A DNA stretch of 64,000 nt from Actinocorallia longicatena (GTDB taxonomy: Bacteria > Actinomycetota > Actinomycetes > Streptosporangiales > Streptosporangiaceae), in the NCBI RefSeq assembly GCF_039534125.1, contig NZ_BAAAUV010000012.1, positions 124,001 to 188,000 on the forward strand, written 5' to 3'. Of this stretch, positions 16,206 to 24,609 are shown one piece after another. The notes beneath the pieces were generated by a model, which saw only the letters and a program-made list of their open reading frames with translations, did not search any database and was not told where the DNA came from. The position numbers and the translations under genes were made by a program. The first letter of the stretch is position 1. Each line of letters opens with the position of its first letter.

Positions 16206-16793
16206 ATGTCCTTCGACCCGGTCGCCGTCCTCACCGCCTTCGGGCTCATCTTCCTCGCCGAGCTCCCCGACAAGACCATGTTCGCCTCACTGGCCATGGG
16301 CACCCGGATGCGGCCCCTGTACGTGTGGTTCGGAACCTCCTCGGCCTTCATCGTCCACGTCGTCCTGGCCGTCAGCGCCGGCAGCGTCCTGTCGCTGCTG
16401 CCCGGAACCCTGGTCAAGCTGGTCTCGGCCGCCCTGTTCGCCTTCGGCGCCTTCATGCTGCTGCGCGGCGAGGGCCCCGGCGAGGACGACGCCGACGAGG
16501 CAGGCAAGATCATCAAGGGTTTCTGGCCCGTCTACACGACCGCGTTCATGGCCGTGTTCATCAGCGAGTGGGGAGACCTGACCCAGATCACCACCGCCAA
16601 CCTCGCCGCGACCAACGGTGCCCTGCCCACCGCCGTCGGCTCGGCCCTGGCCCTCATGACCGTCTCCGCCCTCGCCCTGCTCGCCGGGCGTTTCCTCGCC
16701 AAGCGCGTCCCGCTCCATCTCATCCAGCGCGTCGGCGGCCTGTGCATGGCCGGGCTCGCCCTGTGGACCCTGATCGAGGTCTTCACCGGCTGA
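16206..16793 (+). CDS. TMEM165/GDT1 (UPF0016) family manganese exporter
   Basis: 195 residues with six hydrophobic helices in two homologous halves. Each half keeps the family motif in variant form: AELPDKTMFASLAMG in helix 1 and SEWGDLTQITTANLA in helix 4 (consensus ExGDKT/S). These acidic residues form the cation path. The middle loop is charged (EGPGEDDADEAG). Bacterial members export Mn2+ and protect from excess. The upstream yybP-ykoY riboswitch supports Mn2+ as the substrate. Confidence 0.88.
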   Translation: MSFDPVAVLTAFGLIFLAELPDKTMFASLAMGTRMRPLYVWFGTSSAFIVHVVLAVSAGSVLSLLPGTLVKLVSAALFAFGAFMLLRGEGPGEDDADEAGKIIKGFWPVYTTAFMAVFISEWGDLTQITTANLAATNGALPTAVGSALALMTVSALALLAGRFLAKRVPLHLIQRVGGLCMAGLALWTLIEVFTG

Positions 16794-16801
16794 GGCGCCG
16801 T

Positions 16802-17598
16802 TCAGGCCGCGTAGGCCGCGGCGAACAGGTCCTCCAGCGCCGAGTTGACCACGTCGGCGCGGTCGACATGGGGATGGTGGGCGGCGCCCATGACCGTCAT
16901 GTGGGCGGCTCCCAGGCGTCCCGCCGTCAGCGAGGCGCACATCATCAGGGGCACCCCGTCGCGCTGGCGGTGCTGGGGATGGGCGTCCTCCCAGGTCCCG
17001 GAGACCACCAGCCTCGGGAAGGCGGCCCCGGCCAGGTGCTCCAGCGGGATCCCGGCCTCCCAGCACGGCCGCGCCCGCAGGGCCGTCGCCGCGGCGCGCA
17101 ACCGGGCGGGCGACGGCTCCAGCGGGACGGTCCCCGCCGACTCCGCCGCCCCCAGCAGATACCGCCGCGGGGTGAGATCGGCGGGCATCCCCGCCAGCAT
17201 CTCCTCACGCGCCCGGACGCATCGGCGACGACCGGATCGTCCATCGCGAGCTGGTAACAGTCCGGCTCGATCAGCGCCAGCGACCGGATCATCTCCGGAC
17301 GGGCCGCGGCGGCCAGCAGCGCCACCACCCCACCGGACCCGTGCCCGACCACGTGCAGCGGCCCATGGACGTCCAGCAGGGAGATCACGTCGAGCGCGTC
17401 CACGGTCACATCACCCCGGACGATGTCCGGACTGTCCCCATGGCCCCGCCGGTCCATCAGCAGCAGCCGATGCCGCTCCGACAGCGGCCGCTGGGCACCG
17501 AACCCCAGGACCGGATCGTCCCCCCAGGCCACCGAGCCGTGAATCATCAAAACGGCGTCTCCGTGGACGCCCCAGCGCGTCAGGTGAATCTCTTCCAT
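16802..17598 (-). pseudogene. Alpha/beta hydrolase split by a one-base frameshift
   Basis: Two minus-strand frames together make one hydrolase of about 265 residues. The first part (from 17598) has MIHGS, MDRRGHGDS and GHGSGGVVALLAAA, an acyl-hydrolase elbow with Ser. It reads normally to ADASGRV and then loses sense. The second frame starts EEMLAGMPADLTPRR near 17210 and ends with the distal His region GAAHHPHVD. The switch lies at about 17200-17215 and is one base. Either the gene is broken or the assembly has an indel. ATG 17200 follows GAGGAG, so the second half could in principle be translated alone, without the nucleophile. Confidence 0.75.
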
Positions 17599-17706
17599 CG
17601 CCCCGCCCTACCCCGCCCGGCCCCACCTTCACCACCCGCTGGCGGGGAGGGGGCCGAAGGGGCCACACTGAGCGTCCTGGACACCGGTGGAAGGGAAGGG
17701 GCGCAC

Positions 17707-18480
17707 GTGGACGTGGTCGCAGGAGTGATGGCGGGGCTGGCCGGGGGAGCGGTGGAGATCGTGGACCTCACGGCGCCGCTGAGTCCGCACACGCCGGTGC
17801 TGCGGCTGCCCGAGCCGTTCGCGAACACGATCCCGCTGTCGCTGGAGAAGGTCAGCGACTTCGACGCCGACGGGCCCTACTGGAGCTGGAACAACATCCA
17901 CACCGGCGAGCACACCGGAACCCACCTCGACGCGCCGGTCCACTGGGCCAGCGGCAAGGACGGCCTCAGCGTCGACCGGATCCCGCCCTCGCGCCTCACC
18001 GGCCCCGCCATCGTCGTCGACTGCACCGCCGAGGCCGCCGACGACCCCGACTTCCTGCTCGGCCCCGGCCACCTCGAGGCGTGGACGGCCGAGCACGGGC
18101 CGCTCCCGCAGGGCGCCTGGCTGCTGTTCCGCACCGGCTGGAGCGCCCGCTCCGACGACCCCGAGGCCTTCGCCAACGCCGACGAGAACGGCCCGCACAC
18201 CCCCGGGGTGTCCGTGGCGGGGGCGGAATGGCTGGCCGCCTCGCCCATCAGCGGGTTCGGCGTGGAGACCGTGGGCATCGACGCCGGGCAGGCCGGCGGC
18301 ATGGAACCCGCCTTCCCCGTCCACTACCACCTGCTCGGCGCCGACAAGTACGGGCTGACCCAGCTGCGCAACCTCGACCTGCTGCCCACCTCCGGAGCGA
18401 TGATCATCGTGGCTCCGCTGCCGATCGTCGGCGGCACCGGCAGCCCGGCCCGGGTCTTCGCGCTGGTGCCACGGGCATGA
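17707..18480 (+). CDS. Cyclase / kynurenine formamidase-like metal hydrolase
   Basis: 257 residues from GTG 17707, with GGAAGGGG upstream; ATG 17728 is the alternative. The family motif HTGTHLDAPVHW gives His69, His73, Asp75 and His79 as metal ligands. Later come LLFRTGW and GIDAG, also conserved. Family members hydrolyse formamides, lactones or related amides. The stop overlaps the next start as ATGA, so it is translationally coupled to a thiamine diphosphate enzyme. The two probably act in one pathway on an aromatic or keto-acid substrate (inference). Confidence 0.85.
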   Translation: MDVVAGVMAGLAGGAVEIVDLTAPLSPHTPVLRLPEPFANTIPLSLEKVSDFDADGPYWSWNNIHTGEHTGTHLDAPVHWASGKDGLSVDRIPPSRLTGPAIVVDCTAEAADDPDFLLGPGHLEAWTAEHGPLPQGAWLLFRTGWSARSDDPEAFANADENGPHTPGVSVAGAEWLAASPISGFGVETVGIDAGQAGGMEPAFPVHYHLLGADKYGLTQLRNLDLLPTSGAMIIVAPLPIVGGTGSPARVFALVPRA

Positions 18481-20111
18481 GCGAGACCGTCGCCGAGCTC
18501 ACCGGCAGGCTGCTCGCCGACCTGGGCGTCGGGCATGCCTTCGGAGTGGTCGGCAGCGGCAACTTCGCGCTGGTCAACGCGCTGCGCGCGCACGGCGTCC
18601 CGTTCACCGCCGCCCGGCACGAGGGCGGCGCGGCGAGCATGGCCGACGGGTTCGGCAGGCTCAGCGCGCTGCCCGCCGTCCTCACCACTCATCAGGGCTG
18701 CGGGCTCACCAACGCCGTCACCGGGATCGCCGAGGCCGCCAAGAGCCGCACCCCGCTGCTCGTGCTGACGGCCGACACCGCGGCCTCCGCCGTCCGCTCG
18801 AACTTCCGGATCGACCAGGACGCGCTGGCCGCGAGCGTCGGAGCGGTGCCCGAACGCGTCCACGCAGCCTCCTCCGTGGTCGCCGATCTCCTGCGCGCCT
18901 ACCGGACGGCCGTCCACGGGCGGCGGACCGTCGTCGTCAGCCTGCCCCTGGACGTCCAGGGGCAGACCGTCACCGCCGCACGGTGGACCGCTCCGGTGCC
19001 GCCCGAGCCGGTCAGGCCCGGCTCCGCCGCGGTCGAGGCGTTCGCCGCGCTGCTGGCCGCCGCCGAACGGCCGGTGTTCGTCGCCGGGAGGGGCGCCCGC
19101 GGCGCGGGCCCGGTGATCTCGGCGCTGGCCGCCAGGACGGGCGCCCTGCTGGCCACGTCCGCGGTCGCCAACGGCCTGTTCGCGGGGGAGGAGTTCGATC
19201 TCGGGATCTCCGGCGGGTTCTCCTCGCCGCTGGCCGCCGAGCTGATCGGCGGCGCCGATCTCGTGGTCGGCTGGGGCTGCGCCCTGAACATGTGGACGAT
19301 GCGGCACGGCGCCCTCATCGGCCCGGACGCCACGGTCGTCCAGGTCGACGACGACGCGGCCGCGCTCGGCGCCCACCGCCCCGCCGATCTCGGCGTCCAC
19401 GGCGACTGCGCGGCCACCGCCACCGACGTCCTGGACGCGCTCGGCGCCGGGACGGCCACCGGGCTGCGGCGGCCCGACGTCGCCGAACGGCTCACGCGGC
19501 GCCGCTGGTGGAACCAGACGCCCACCCCCGACCTGTCCGGGAGCGGCCGGATCGACCCGCGTGTCCTCAGCTCCGAACTCGACCGGATCCTGCCCGCCGA
19601 ACGCGTCGTCGCGGTCGACTCGGGCAACTTCATGGGCTACCCCAGCGCCTACCTGCGCGTCCCCGACGAGAACGGCTTCTGCTTCACCCAGGCGTTCCAG
19701 TCGATCGGCCTGGGCCTGTCCAGCGGCATCGGCGCCGCCCTCGCCCGCCCCGGCCGCCTCGGCGTGGTCGCGACCGGCGACGGCGGCTTCCTCATGAGCG
19801 TCTCGGAGCTGGAGACCGCCGTCCGCCTCGGCCGCCCCCTGCTCGTCGTGGTCTACAACGACGCCGCCTACGGAGCGGAGATCCACCACTTCGGTCCCGA
19901 GGCGGACCTTTCGGCCGTCACCTTCCCCGACTCCGACCTGGCCGCGCTCGCCCGAGGCTACGGCGCCCGCGGCGTGACCGTCCGCACCGTCGCGGACCTG
20001 GCCGAGGTCGCCGCCTGGTCCGCCGCCCCCGAGGGCGTCCTGGTCGCCGACGCCAAGATCGCCGACGACGGCGGTTCCTGGTGGCTGGCGGAGGCGTTCA
20101 GGGGCCACTGA
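18477..20111 (+). CDS. Thiamine diphosphate-dependent enzyme (decarboxylase/synthase family)
   Basis: 544 residues in the three-domain order PYR, central, PP. The catalytic Glu49 is in AARHEGG. The ThDP/Mg2+ motif runs from GDG (434-436) to Asn461 in VYNDAAYG. TTHQGCGLTNA and FQSIGLGLSSGIG are typical of the benzoylformate decarboxylase/acetolactate synthase superfamily. Which reaction it performs cannot be settled. It overlaps the upstream cyclase by 4 bases and converges on hpnE with a 14-base overlap at 20098-20111. Confidence 0.9.
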   Translation: MSETVAELTGRLLADLGVGHAFGVVGSGNFALVNALRAHGVPFTAARHEGGAASMADGFGRLSALPAVLTTHQGCGLTNAVTGIAEAAKSRTPLLVLTADTAASAVRSNFRIDQDALAASVGAVPERVHAASSVVADLLRAYRTAVHGRRTVVVSLPLDVQGQTVTAARWTAPVPPEPVRPGSAAVEAFAALLAAAERPVFVAGRGARGAGPVISALAARTGALLATSAVANGLFAGEEFDLGISGGFSSPLAAELIGGADLVVGWGCALNMWTMRHGALIGPDATVVQVDDDAAALGAHRPADLGVHGDCAATATDVLDALGAGTATGLRRPDVAERLTRRRWWNQTPTPDLSGSGRIDPRVLSSELDRILPAERVVAVDSGNFMGYPSAYLRVPDENGFCFTQAFQSIGLGLSSGIGAALARPGRLGVVATGDGGFLMSVSELETAVRLGRPLLVVVYNDAAYGAEIHHFGPEADLSAVTFPDSDLAALARGYGARGVTVRTVADLAEVAAWSAAPEGVLVADAKIADDGGSWWLAEAFRGH

Positions 20112-21447
20112 CCCCGCGCAGCGCCCGGATGGCGAGCGCGGCGCTCTGCACGGCGCCCTCCATCGTGGTGGGCCAGTCGTTGCGGGTCCAGTCGCCGGCC
20201 AGGGCGAGGCCCTCGACGGCCGTCCGCTGGCCGGGACGGACGGCACCGGTCCCCGGACGCGAGGAGAACGTGGCCTTCCGCCACGGGACGACATGGGCGT
20301 GCACCACACGGGCGTCCCGGGCCTCCGGATACAGGGCCCGCAGCGAGGCCACGCAGCGCTCCACCACCTCGGGGGCGCGCAGCCCGATCAGGTCGTAGGC
20401 CGCGCAGGTGGTGAGCGCGTAGAGATGTCCGGCTTCGCTCCGGCGCCCGTGCATGCGGGTCCGGTCGAACACCCAGTGGACGTCGCCGTCGAGCAGGGTC
20501 TCCCACGGATGGGTCATGCCGATCGGCCGGTCGAGGTAGAGGTTCACCGACACGATCGGGATCGGGACCAGCTCCCGCGCCGCCGCACCGATCTCCGCCG
20601 CTCCGGGCAGGAGATCGAGGAGCCCGCCGGCGTCCCAGGCCGGCACCGCGACGATCACCGCGTCGGCCGGGATCACCTCACCGTCGGCCAGGCCCACCCC
20701 GCGCGCCCTGCCGCCCCGCACCTCCACGCGCACGGCCCGGGCCCGCAGCCGCACCTCCACATCCCGCTCGGCGAACACCTTCTCGGCCCCGGTGACATAC
20801 AGGGTCCGCAGGTCGACGGTCGGATATCCGATGGCGAACGCCCGCCGTCCCTGCCGCAGCGCCCTCCTGCACCCCACGGCCAGCGCGGACGCCAGCGCGT
20901 GCGCCGACGCCCGTCCCGGCTCCTCGTTGAGCACGCCCAGGGCGGCCGGACGCCACAGCATCCGGCGCAGCGCCTGCGGCATGCCGATCCGCTCCAGCCA
21001 CTCCTCGACGGTCATCTCATCCAGCCGGGCCCCGGGCCGGACCGCCGCGACCAGCATCCGCAGATGGGGGACCACGCTCCGGGCCAGGTCACCGAACCCG
21101 ATGCCGGGAACCCCGCCCGTCCAGAGACCGAGCATGTCGCGGACACCGGTCCCCAGGGTCGCGGGCGGGGCGCCGGCCGCCCTGACCCCGAAGGAACGCG
21201 GGAACTCCACGTGCTCGCGCGTCCCGACCGAGCCGAGGTACCGCAGCAGGTGGCGGTAGGACCCGGCGATGACGTGCTGCCCGTTGTCCACCATCTCGCC
21301 ACCCGCCTCGGCCAGCGGAAAGCCCAGCGTCCGCCCGCCGAGCCGTCCCCTGCGCTCGACCAGCGTCACCCGGTCGCCCTGCTCGGCCAGCCACACCGCC
21401 GAGGCCAGCCCCGCCAGCCCTCCACCGATCACCACGACCCTGCGCAC
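20098..21447 (-). CDS. hpnE: Hydroxysqualene dehydroxylase-like FAD oxidoreductase
   Basis: 449 residues from GTG 21447, preceded by GGGAGGTGGCC. The FAD-binding VVVIGGGLAGLASAVWLAEQG opens the protein, followed by RRGRLGGRT. DNGQHVIAGSYRHLLRYLG, MTHPWETLLDGDVHWVFDR and the C-terminal LAGDWTRNDWPTTMEGAVQSA are hallmarks of HpnE, the squalene-associated desaturase that reduces hydroxysqualene to squalene after HpnD and HpnC. Neither partner, nor squalene-hopene cyclase, is in the window, so it appears displaced from the usual hopanoid locus. Confidence 0.82.
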   Translation of the reverse strand: MRRVVVIGGGLAGLASAVWLAEQGDRVTLVERRGRLGGRTLGFPLAEAGGEMVDNGQHVIAGSYRHLLRYLGSVGTREHVEFPRSFGVRAAGAPPATLGTGVRDMLGLWTGGVPGIGFGDLARSVVPHLRMLVAAVRPGARLDEMTVEEWLERIGMPQALRRMLWRPAALGVLNEEPGRASAHALASALAVGCRRALRQGRRAFAIGYPTVDLRTLYVTGAEKVFAERDVEVRLRARAVRVEVRGGRARGVGLADGEVIPADAVIVAVPAWDAGGLLDLLPGAAEIGAAARELVPIPIVSVNLYLDRPIGMTHPWETLLDGDVHWVFDRTRMHGRRSEAGHLYALTTCAAYDLIGLRAPEVVERCVASLRALYPEARDARVVHAHVVPWRKATFSSRPGTGAVRPGQRTAVEGLALAGDWTRNDWPTTMEGAVQSAALAIRALRGVSGP

Positions 21448-21584
21448 GGCCACCTCCCGGCTGTCGAGCCCCCGCACCTCGCCGGGCCACGCTCGCGGGG
21501 GGACCATCGGCCGGGGTCACCTCGGTGCGGGTGTCCTCCACCCACCTCTACCACGCGGTCGCGCTGATCGGCCGCCGGAAGGTG

Positions 21585-22214
21585 TCACCCGGTGGCGGTG
21601 TAGGCGGCGATGCACCGGTCGGCCGCGGCGCGGGCGGCGGAGGGGTCGCGGCCGGAGGCGACGTCGGCGGCGTACCAGGCCTCGCCCGCCTGGGTCATGA
21701 AGGAGACGCCCTCGGGGGAGACGGTCCAGGGCATCATGTCGGCGGCGTTGAAGGTGCCGTCGGTGAGGTGCAGGGCCAGACCGAGGAAGCCGGAGTCCCA
21801 GCCGATGCCGACCGCGCCGGGCCCGAACTCGGCCCACCGCTCGTCATCGACGTGCGCGACGTGCTCCAGCTGGAACCGGGTGTGGTCCTCCTCGACAGGG
21901 ACGAGCGTGAGGGTGATCCAGCTGATCTCGCCGCCGAACTCCCAGGTCGCCTCGATCCTGTGCGGACGGTCGCAGGACTCGATGAGGCCGCCCGCGTGGT
22001 TCTCGAACTGGAAGCGGCCGCCCTCCTTGAGGTCGCCGGAGATCGGCAGGAACCAGCGCGGGATCCGCTCGGCGCTGGTGCAGGCCTCCCAGAGGTCGTC
22101 CTGGGAGGTGGGGTAGACCCGGCTGACGGTGATCACACGGGCCTCGCCCGCCTCCAGGGTCCGGGACCCCACGGTGCGGCTGACCGCGCTGATCTGATGG
22201 GTGACGTCGATCAT
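21585..22214 (-). CDS. SRPBCC/AHSA1-family protein
   Basis: 209 residues from ATG 22214, with GAGGAGAG upstream. ARVITVSRVYPTSQDDLWEACTSAERIPRWF and the WEFGGEISWITLTL block fit the Bet v 1-like helix-grip fold of the AHSA1 group, which forms a hydrophobic pocket. A C-terminal helical tail (about 150-209) is longer than in the minimal domain. Its ATG overlaps the stop of the ArsR gene as ATGA, a pairing very common in actinobacteria. The ligand is unknown. Confidence 0.85.
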   Translation of the reverse strand: MIDVTHQISAVSRTVGSRTLEAGEARVITVSRVYPTSQDDLWEACTSAERIPRWFLPISGDLKEGGRFQFENHAGGLIESCDRPHRIEATWEFGGEISWITLTLVPVEEDHTRFQLEHVAHVDDERWAEFGPGAVGIGWDSGFLGLALHLTDGTFNAADMMPWTVSPEGVSFMTQAGEAWYAADVASGRDPSAARAAADRCIAAYTATG

Positions 22215-22549
22215 GTCGTCTCTCCTCTGCGTTCTTTCTTCCCACGGGCGATCTCGGTGGCCAGCGCGTCCAGGTGAGGCGTCCAGAACCGGCGGAAACG
22301 CCCGATCCACTCGTCCACCTCGCGCAGCGGCGCGGGGTCCACGGCGTACATCCGTCGTGTACCCACCGCCCGGACGCTGGCGAACCCGTGCTCCCGCAGC
22401 ACCTTGAGGTGCTGCGACACGGCGGGCTGGGTGATCCCGAACTCCCGCCGCACGACCTCGCTGACCTCTCCCGAGCTCAGCTCTCCGCCGGCCAGCAGCT
22501 CCAGAATCCGCCGCCGCACCGGATCTCCCAGGACGTCGAATGCGTGCAC
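22211..22549 (-). CDS. ArsR family transcriptional regulator
   Basis: 112 residues from GTG 22549. The winged helix is compact and complete: LGDPVRRRILELLAGGELS, VVRREFGITQPAVSQHLKVLREHGFAS, then the wing VGTRRMYAV. No Cys metal site is present, so it belongs to the non-metal group usually paired with AHSA1 proteins. TAGCTT on the minus strand (22556-22561) is 6 bases before the start, suggesting a leaderless mRNA. A 12-base palindrome at 22570-22581 lies just upstream and is a probable autoregulatory operator. Confidence 0.9.
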   Translation of the reverse strand: MHAFDVLGDPVRRRILELLAGGELSSGEVSEVVRREFGITQPAVSQHLKVLREHGFASVRAVGTRRMYAVDPAPLREVDEWIGRFRRFWTPHLDALATEIARGKKERRGETT

Positions 22550-22569
22550 ACCCCCAAGCTACAGGCTCA

Positions 22570-22581
22570 GCTTATATAAGC
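22570..22581. promoter_or_regulatory. ArsR-type operator palindrome
   Basis: GCTTATATAAGC is a perfect 12-base palindrome. It lies between the -10 and -35 regions of the arsR promoter and about 50 bases from the divergent TetR start. Confidence 0.6.
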
Positions 22582-22633
22582 CAAACCTTAAGCTCGCCCG
22601 GGGGAGGGGGCGGGGCGGCCTAGGATCGTGGGC

Positions 22634-23221
22634 GTGAGCGCAACCGGCCCGGCACGCCCCGACGCGCAGGAGGCGTTCCGGCTGGCCCGGCGCACGTTCA
22701 TGGCCGGTGAGCGGATCGACATGCAGCAGCTCGCGGCCGCTCTCGGAGTGGACCGCTCGACCCTGTTCCGGTGGGTCGGCAACCGCGACCAGCTCCTGGT
22801 GGCCGTTCTCACCTCGCTGAACGAACCCACCCTGCGCGCGGCGGCCGAGCAGGCTCCCGGGACGGGCGGCGAGCGCATCGCGCGGATCGCGGGCGGCTAC
22901 GCCCGGATGCTGATCGACGCCCCCTACTACCGGATCTTCCTGCGGCGCGAGGCCGAGCGGGCGCTCAGGCTGATCACGACCAAGGCCAGCCCGCTCCAGC
23001 AGCAGGTCGTGGCGTCCTTCGCCCGGCTCGTCCAGGAGGAGCGCGACCGGGGCCGCCTCGACCCGCCGATGGCCGTCCCCGACCTGGCCTACCTCGTGGT
23101 GCGGATCATCGAGTCGTTCATCTACGCCGACTCCATCACCGGCGACGACCCCGACGCGGCCAAGGTCGAGGCCGCGATCGGGGCGCTGCTGCACGGTACC
23201 GGCCGCGCGCCCGTCAGGTGA
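22634..23221 (+). CDS. TetR-like regulator (QsdR-type)
   Basis: 195 residues from GTG 22634. The HTH is clear though its first helix is atypical: RTFMAGERIDMQQLAAALGVDRSTLFRWVGNRDQLLVAVL. The C-terminal part (APYYRIFLRREAERALRLIT, then ESFIYADSITG) resembles the QsdR-type TetR ligand domain. TAGGAT (22621-22626) is 7 bases before the GTG, so the mRNA may be leaderless; GTG 22628 is too close. It is divergent from arsR and converges with the esterase gene by 8 bases. Confidence 0.82.
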   Translation: MSATGPARPDAQEAFRLARRTFMAGERIDMQQLAAALGVDRSTLFRWVGNRDQLLVAVLTSLNEPTLRAAAEQAPGTGGERIARIAGGYARMLIDAPYYRIFLRREAERALRLITTKASPLQQQVVASFARLVQEERDRGRLDPPMAVPDLAYLVVRIIESFIYADSITGDDPDAAKVEAAIGALLHGTGRAPVR

Positions 23222-24353
23222 GCGCCTTGTACACGGCCGTGAGGTAGGCCGCCGAACGATCGGAGCCGATGATGCCCGGCGCCATCCTGTTCATGACGTA
23301 GGCGACGGTGAGACGCCGCTCCAGATCACAGATGATCATCGAGCCGCCCCAGCCGCCCCAGAAGGCGATCCGCCCCTCGGGCAGGTAGGGCAGGGTGGCC
23401 GGTTCGGGCAGGCCGAAGCCGATGCCCCAGCGCAGCGGGACGCCCAGGACGAGGTCGGCGCCCCGGGCCTGCTCCTGGAAGATCAGATCGATCGTCGAGG
23501 GGCTGAGCAGGGTGACGCCGCCCGCGGTGCCGCCGAGGGTGACGGGGGACAGCATCCGGGCCAGGCCGCGGGCGGTGGCGTGGCCGTTGAGCGCGCCGAG
23601 CTCGGCCGCCCGCCAGGCGGCGTCGTTGGCGCGGGCGGCGTCCAGGACCGGGCCGGTGAAGGTCCTGATCACCGGCAGGGCGGGGTCGAGGGCGCCCAGA
23701 TCCAGCTCCAGCGGCGGCGGGGGGAGGATCTCGGCGACGCGGGCGGCGTCACCGGGGAGCGCGCCGATCTGGAAGTCGGCCCCCAGCGGCCCGGCGATCT
23801 CCTCGCGGACGAAGTCCTTCAGCGTCCGCCCGGTGATGCGGCGGACGAGCTCCCCGATCAGGTGGCCCTGAGCGGCGGCGTGGTAGCCCGACGCCGTTCC
23901 CGGCTCCCACCAGGGCGCCTGGGCGGCGAGCCGCGCGGCGGCGGCCTCGGTGTCGAACATGTCCTCCAGCGCGAACGGCTGGTCCCAGCCCGACACCCCG
24001 GAGGTGTGGGCGAGCAGGTGACGGACCTCGACGGCGCCCTTCCCCGCGGCGGCGAACTCCGGCCAGTAGTCGGCGACGGGCGCGAACACGTCGAGCAGCC
24101 CGCGTTCGACCAGGACGAGCGCGGCCAGCGCCGTGACGGTCTTGGTCGAGGACCAGACGTTGACGATCGTGTCCTCGCGCCAGGGCCGGGTCCGGGCCGC
24201 GTCGGCGTATCCGCCCCACAGGTCGACGACGGTCCGCCCGTCGACGTCGACCGCGATCGCGGCGCCCAGCTCGTCGGCGGCCAGCCGCTCGGCGAACACC
24301 TCGCGCAGTTCCTCGAAGCGGGGCTCGTGGGTTCCTTGGACGTCCTCGGCCAT
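23214..24353 (-). CDS. Beta-lactamase-fold serine hydrolase (EstB/class C-like)
   Basis: 379 residues from ATG 24353, with GAGAGGAA upstream. The active-site tetrad SSTK puts Ser68 and Lys71 in place, and SGYHAAAQGHLIGELV holds the second-motif Tyr. WGGWGGSM near the C-terminus occupies the KTG-equivalent position, as in family VIII esterases. HLLAHTSGVSGW is a typical conserved block. No signal peptide is visible, so it is probably cytoplasmic and acts as an esterase rather than a beta-lactamase. Its promoter overlaps a CTGCAAC-N12-GTTGCAG dyad. Confidence 0.88.
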   Translation of the reverse strand: MAEDVQGTHEPRFEELREVFAERLAADELGAAIAVDVDGRTVVDLWGGYADAARTRPWREDTIVNVWSSTKTVTALAALVLVERGLLDVFAPVADYWPEFAAAGKGAVEVRHLLAHTSGVSGWDQPFALEDMFDTEAAAARLAAQAPWWEPGTASGYHAAAQGHLIGELVRRITGRTLKDFVREEIAGPLGADFQIGALPGDAARVAEILPPPPLELDLGALDPALPVIRTFTGPVLDAARANDAAWRAAELGALNGHATARGLARMLSPVTLGGTAGGVTLLSPSTIDLIFQEQARGADLVLGVPLRWGIGFGLPEPATLPYLPEGRIAFWGGWGGSMIICDLERRLTVAYVMNRMAPGIIGSDRSAAYLTAVYKALT

Positions 24354-24387
24354 CGGGGTTCCTCTCGACCGGCGGGGGCGGCGACGC

Positions 24388-24420
24388 CTGCAACGTATAG
24401 CGAGATGTTGCAGCAATCAA
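24388..24420 (-). promoter_or_regulatory. Promoter and dyad operator of the esterase gene
   Basis: CTGCAAC (24388-24394) and GTTGCAG (24407-24413) are exact inverted arms with a 12-base spacer. On the minus strand TTGATT (24415-24420) and TACGTT 17 bases on make a promoter that the dyad covers. Confidence 0.5.
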
Positions 24421-24609
24421 CGGAGCGGGCGGGGTCTTGTGCGGACGCACCGCGCGGCGCCCGCCCGCCGGGGCGAGGGAGGGCCGGATGTGAGGGAACG
24501 ATCACGGTGCGGGCAAGAATCAACTAGGCCGTTTCGCCGAGTCAGAGGGCGGGTTATGGTGCGGGCGTCCTTCGGGGGACCGAGCAAGACCGGTTCTGGG
24601 AGTAGGCCC

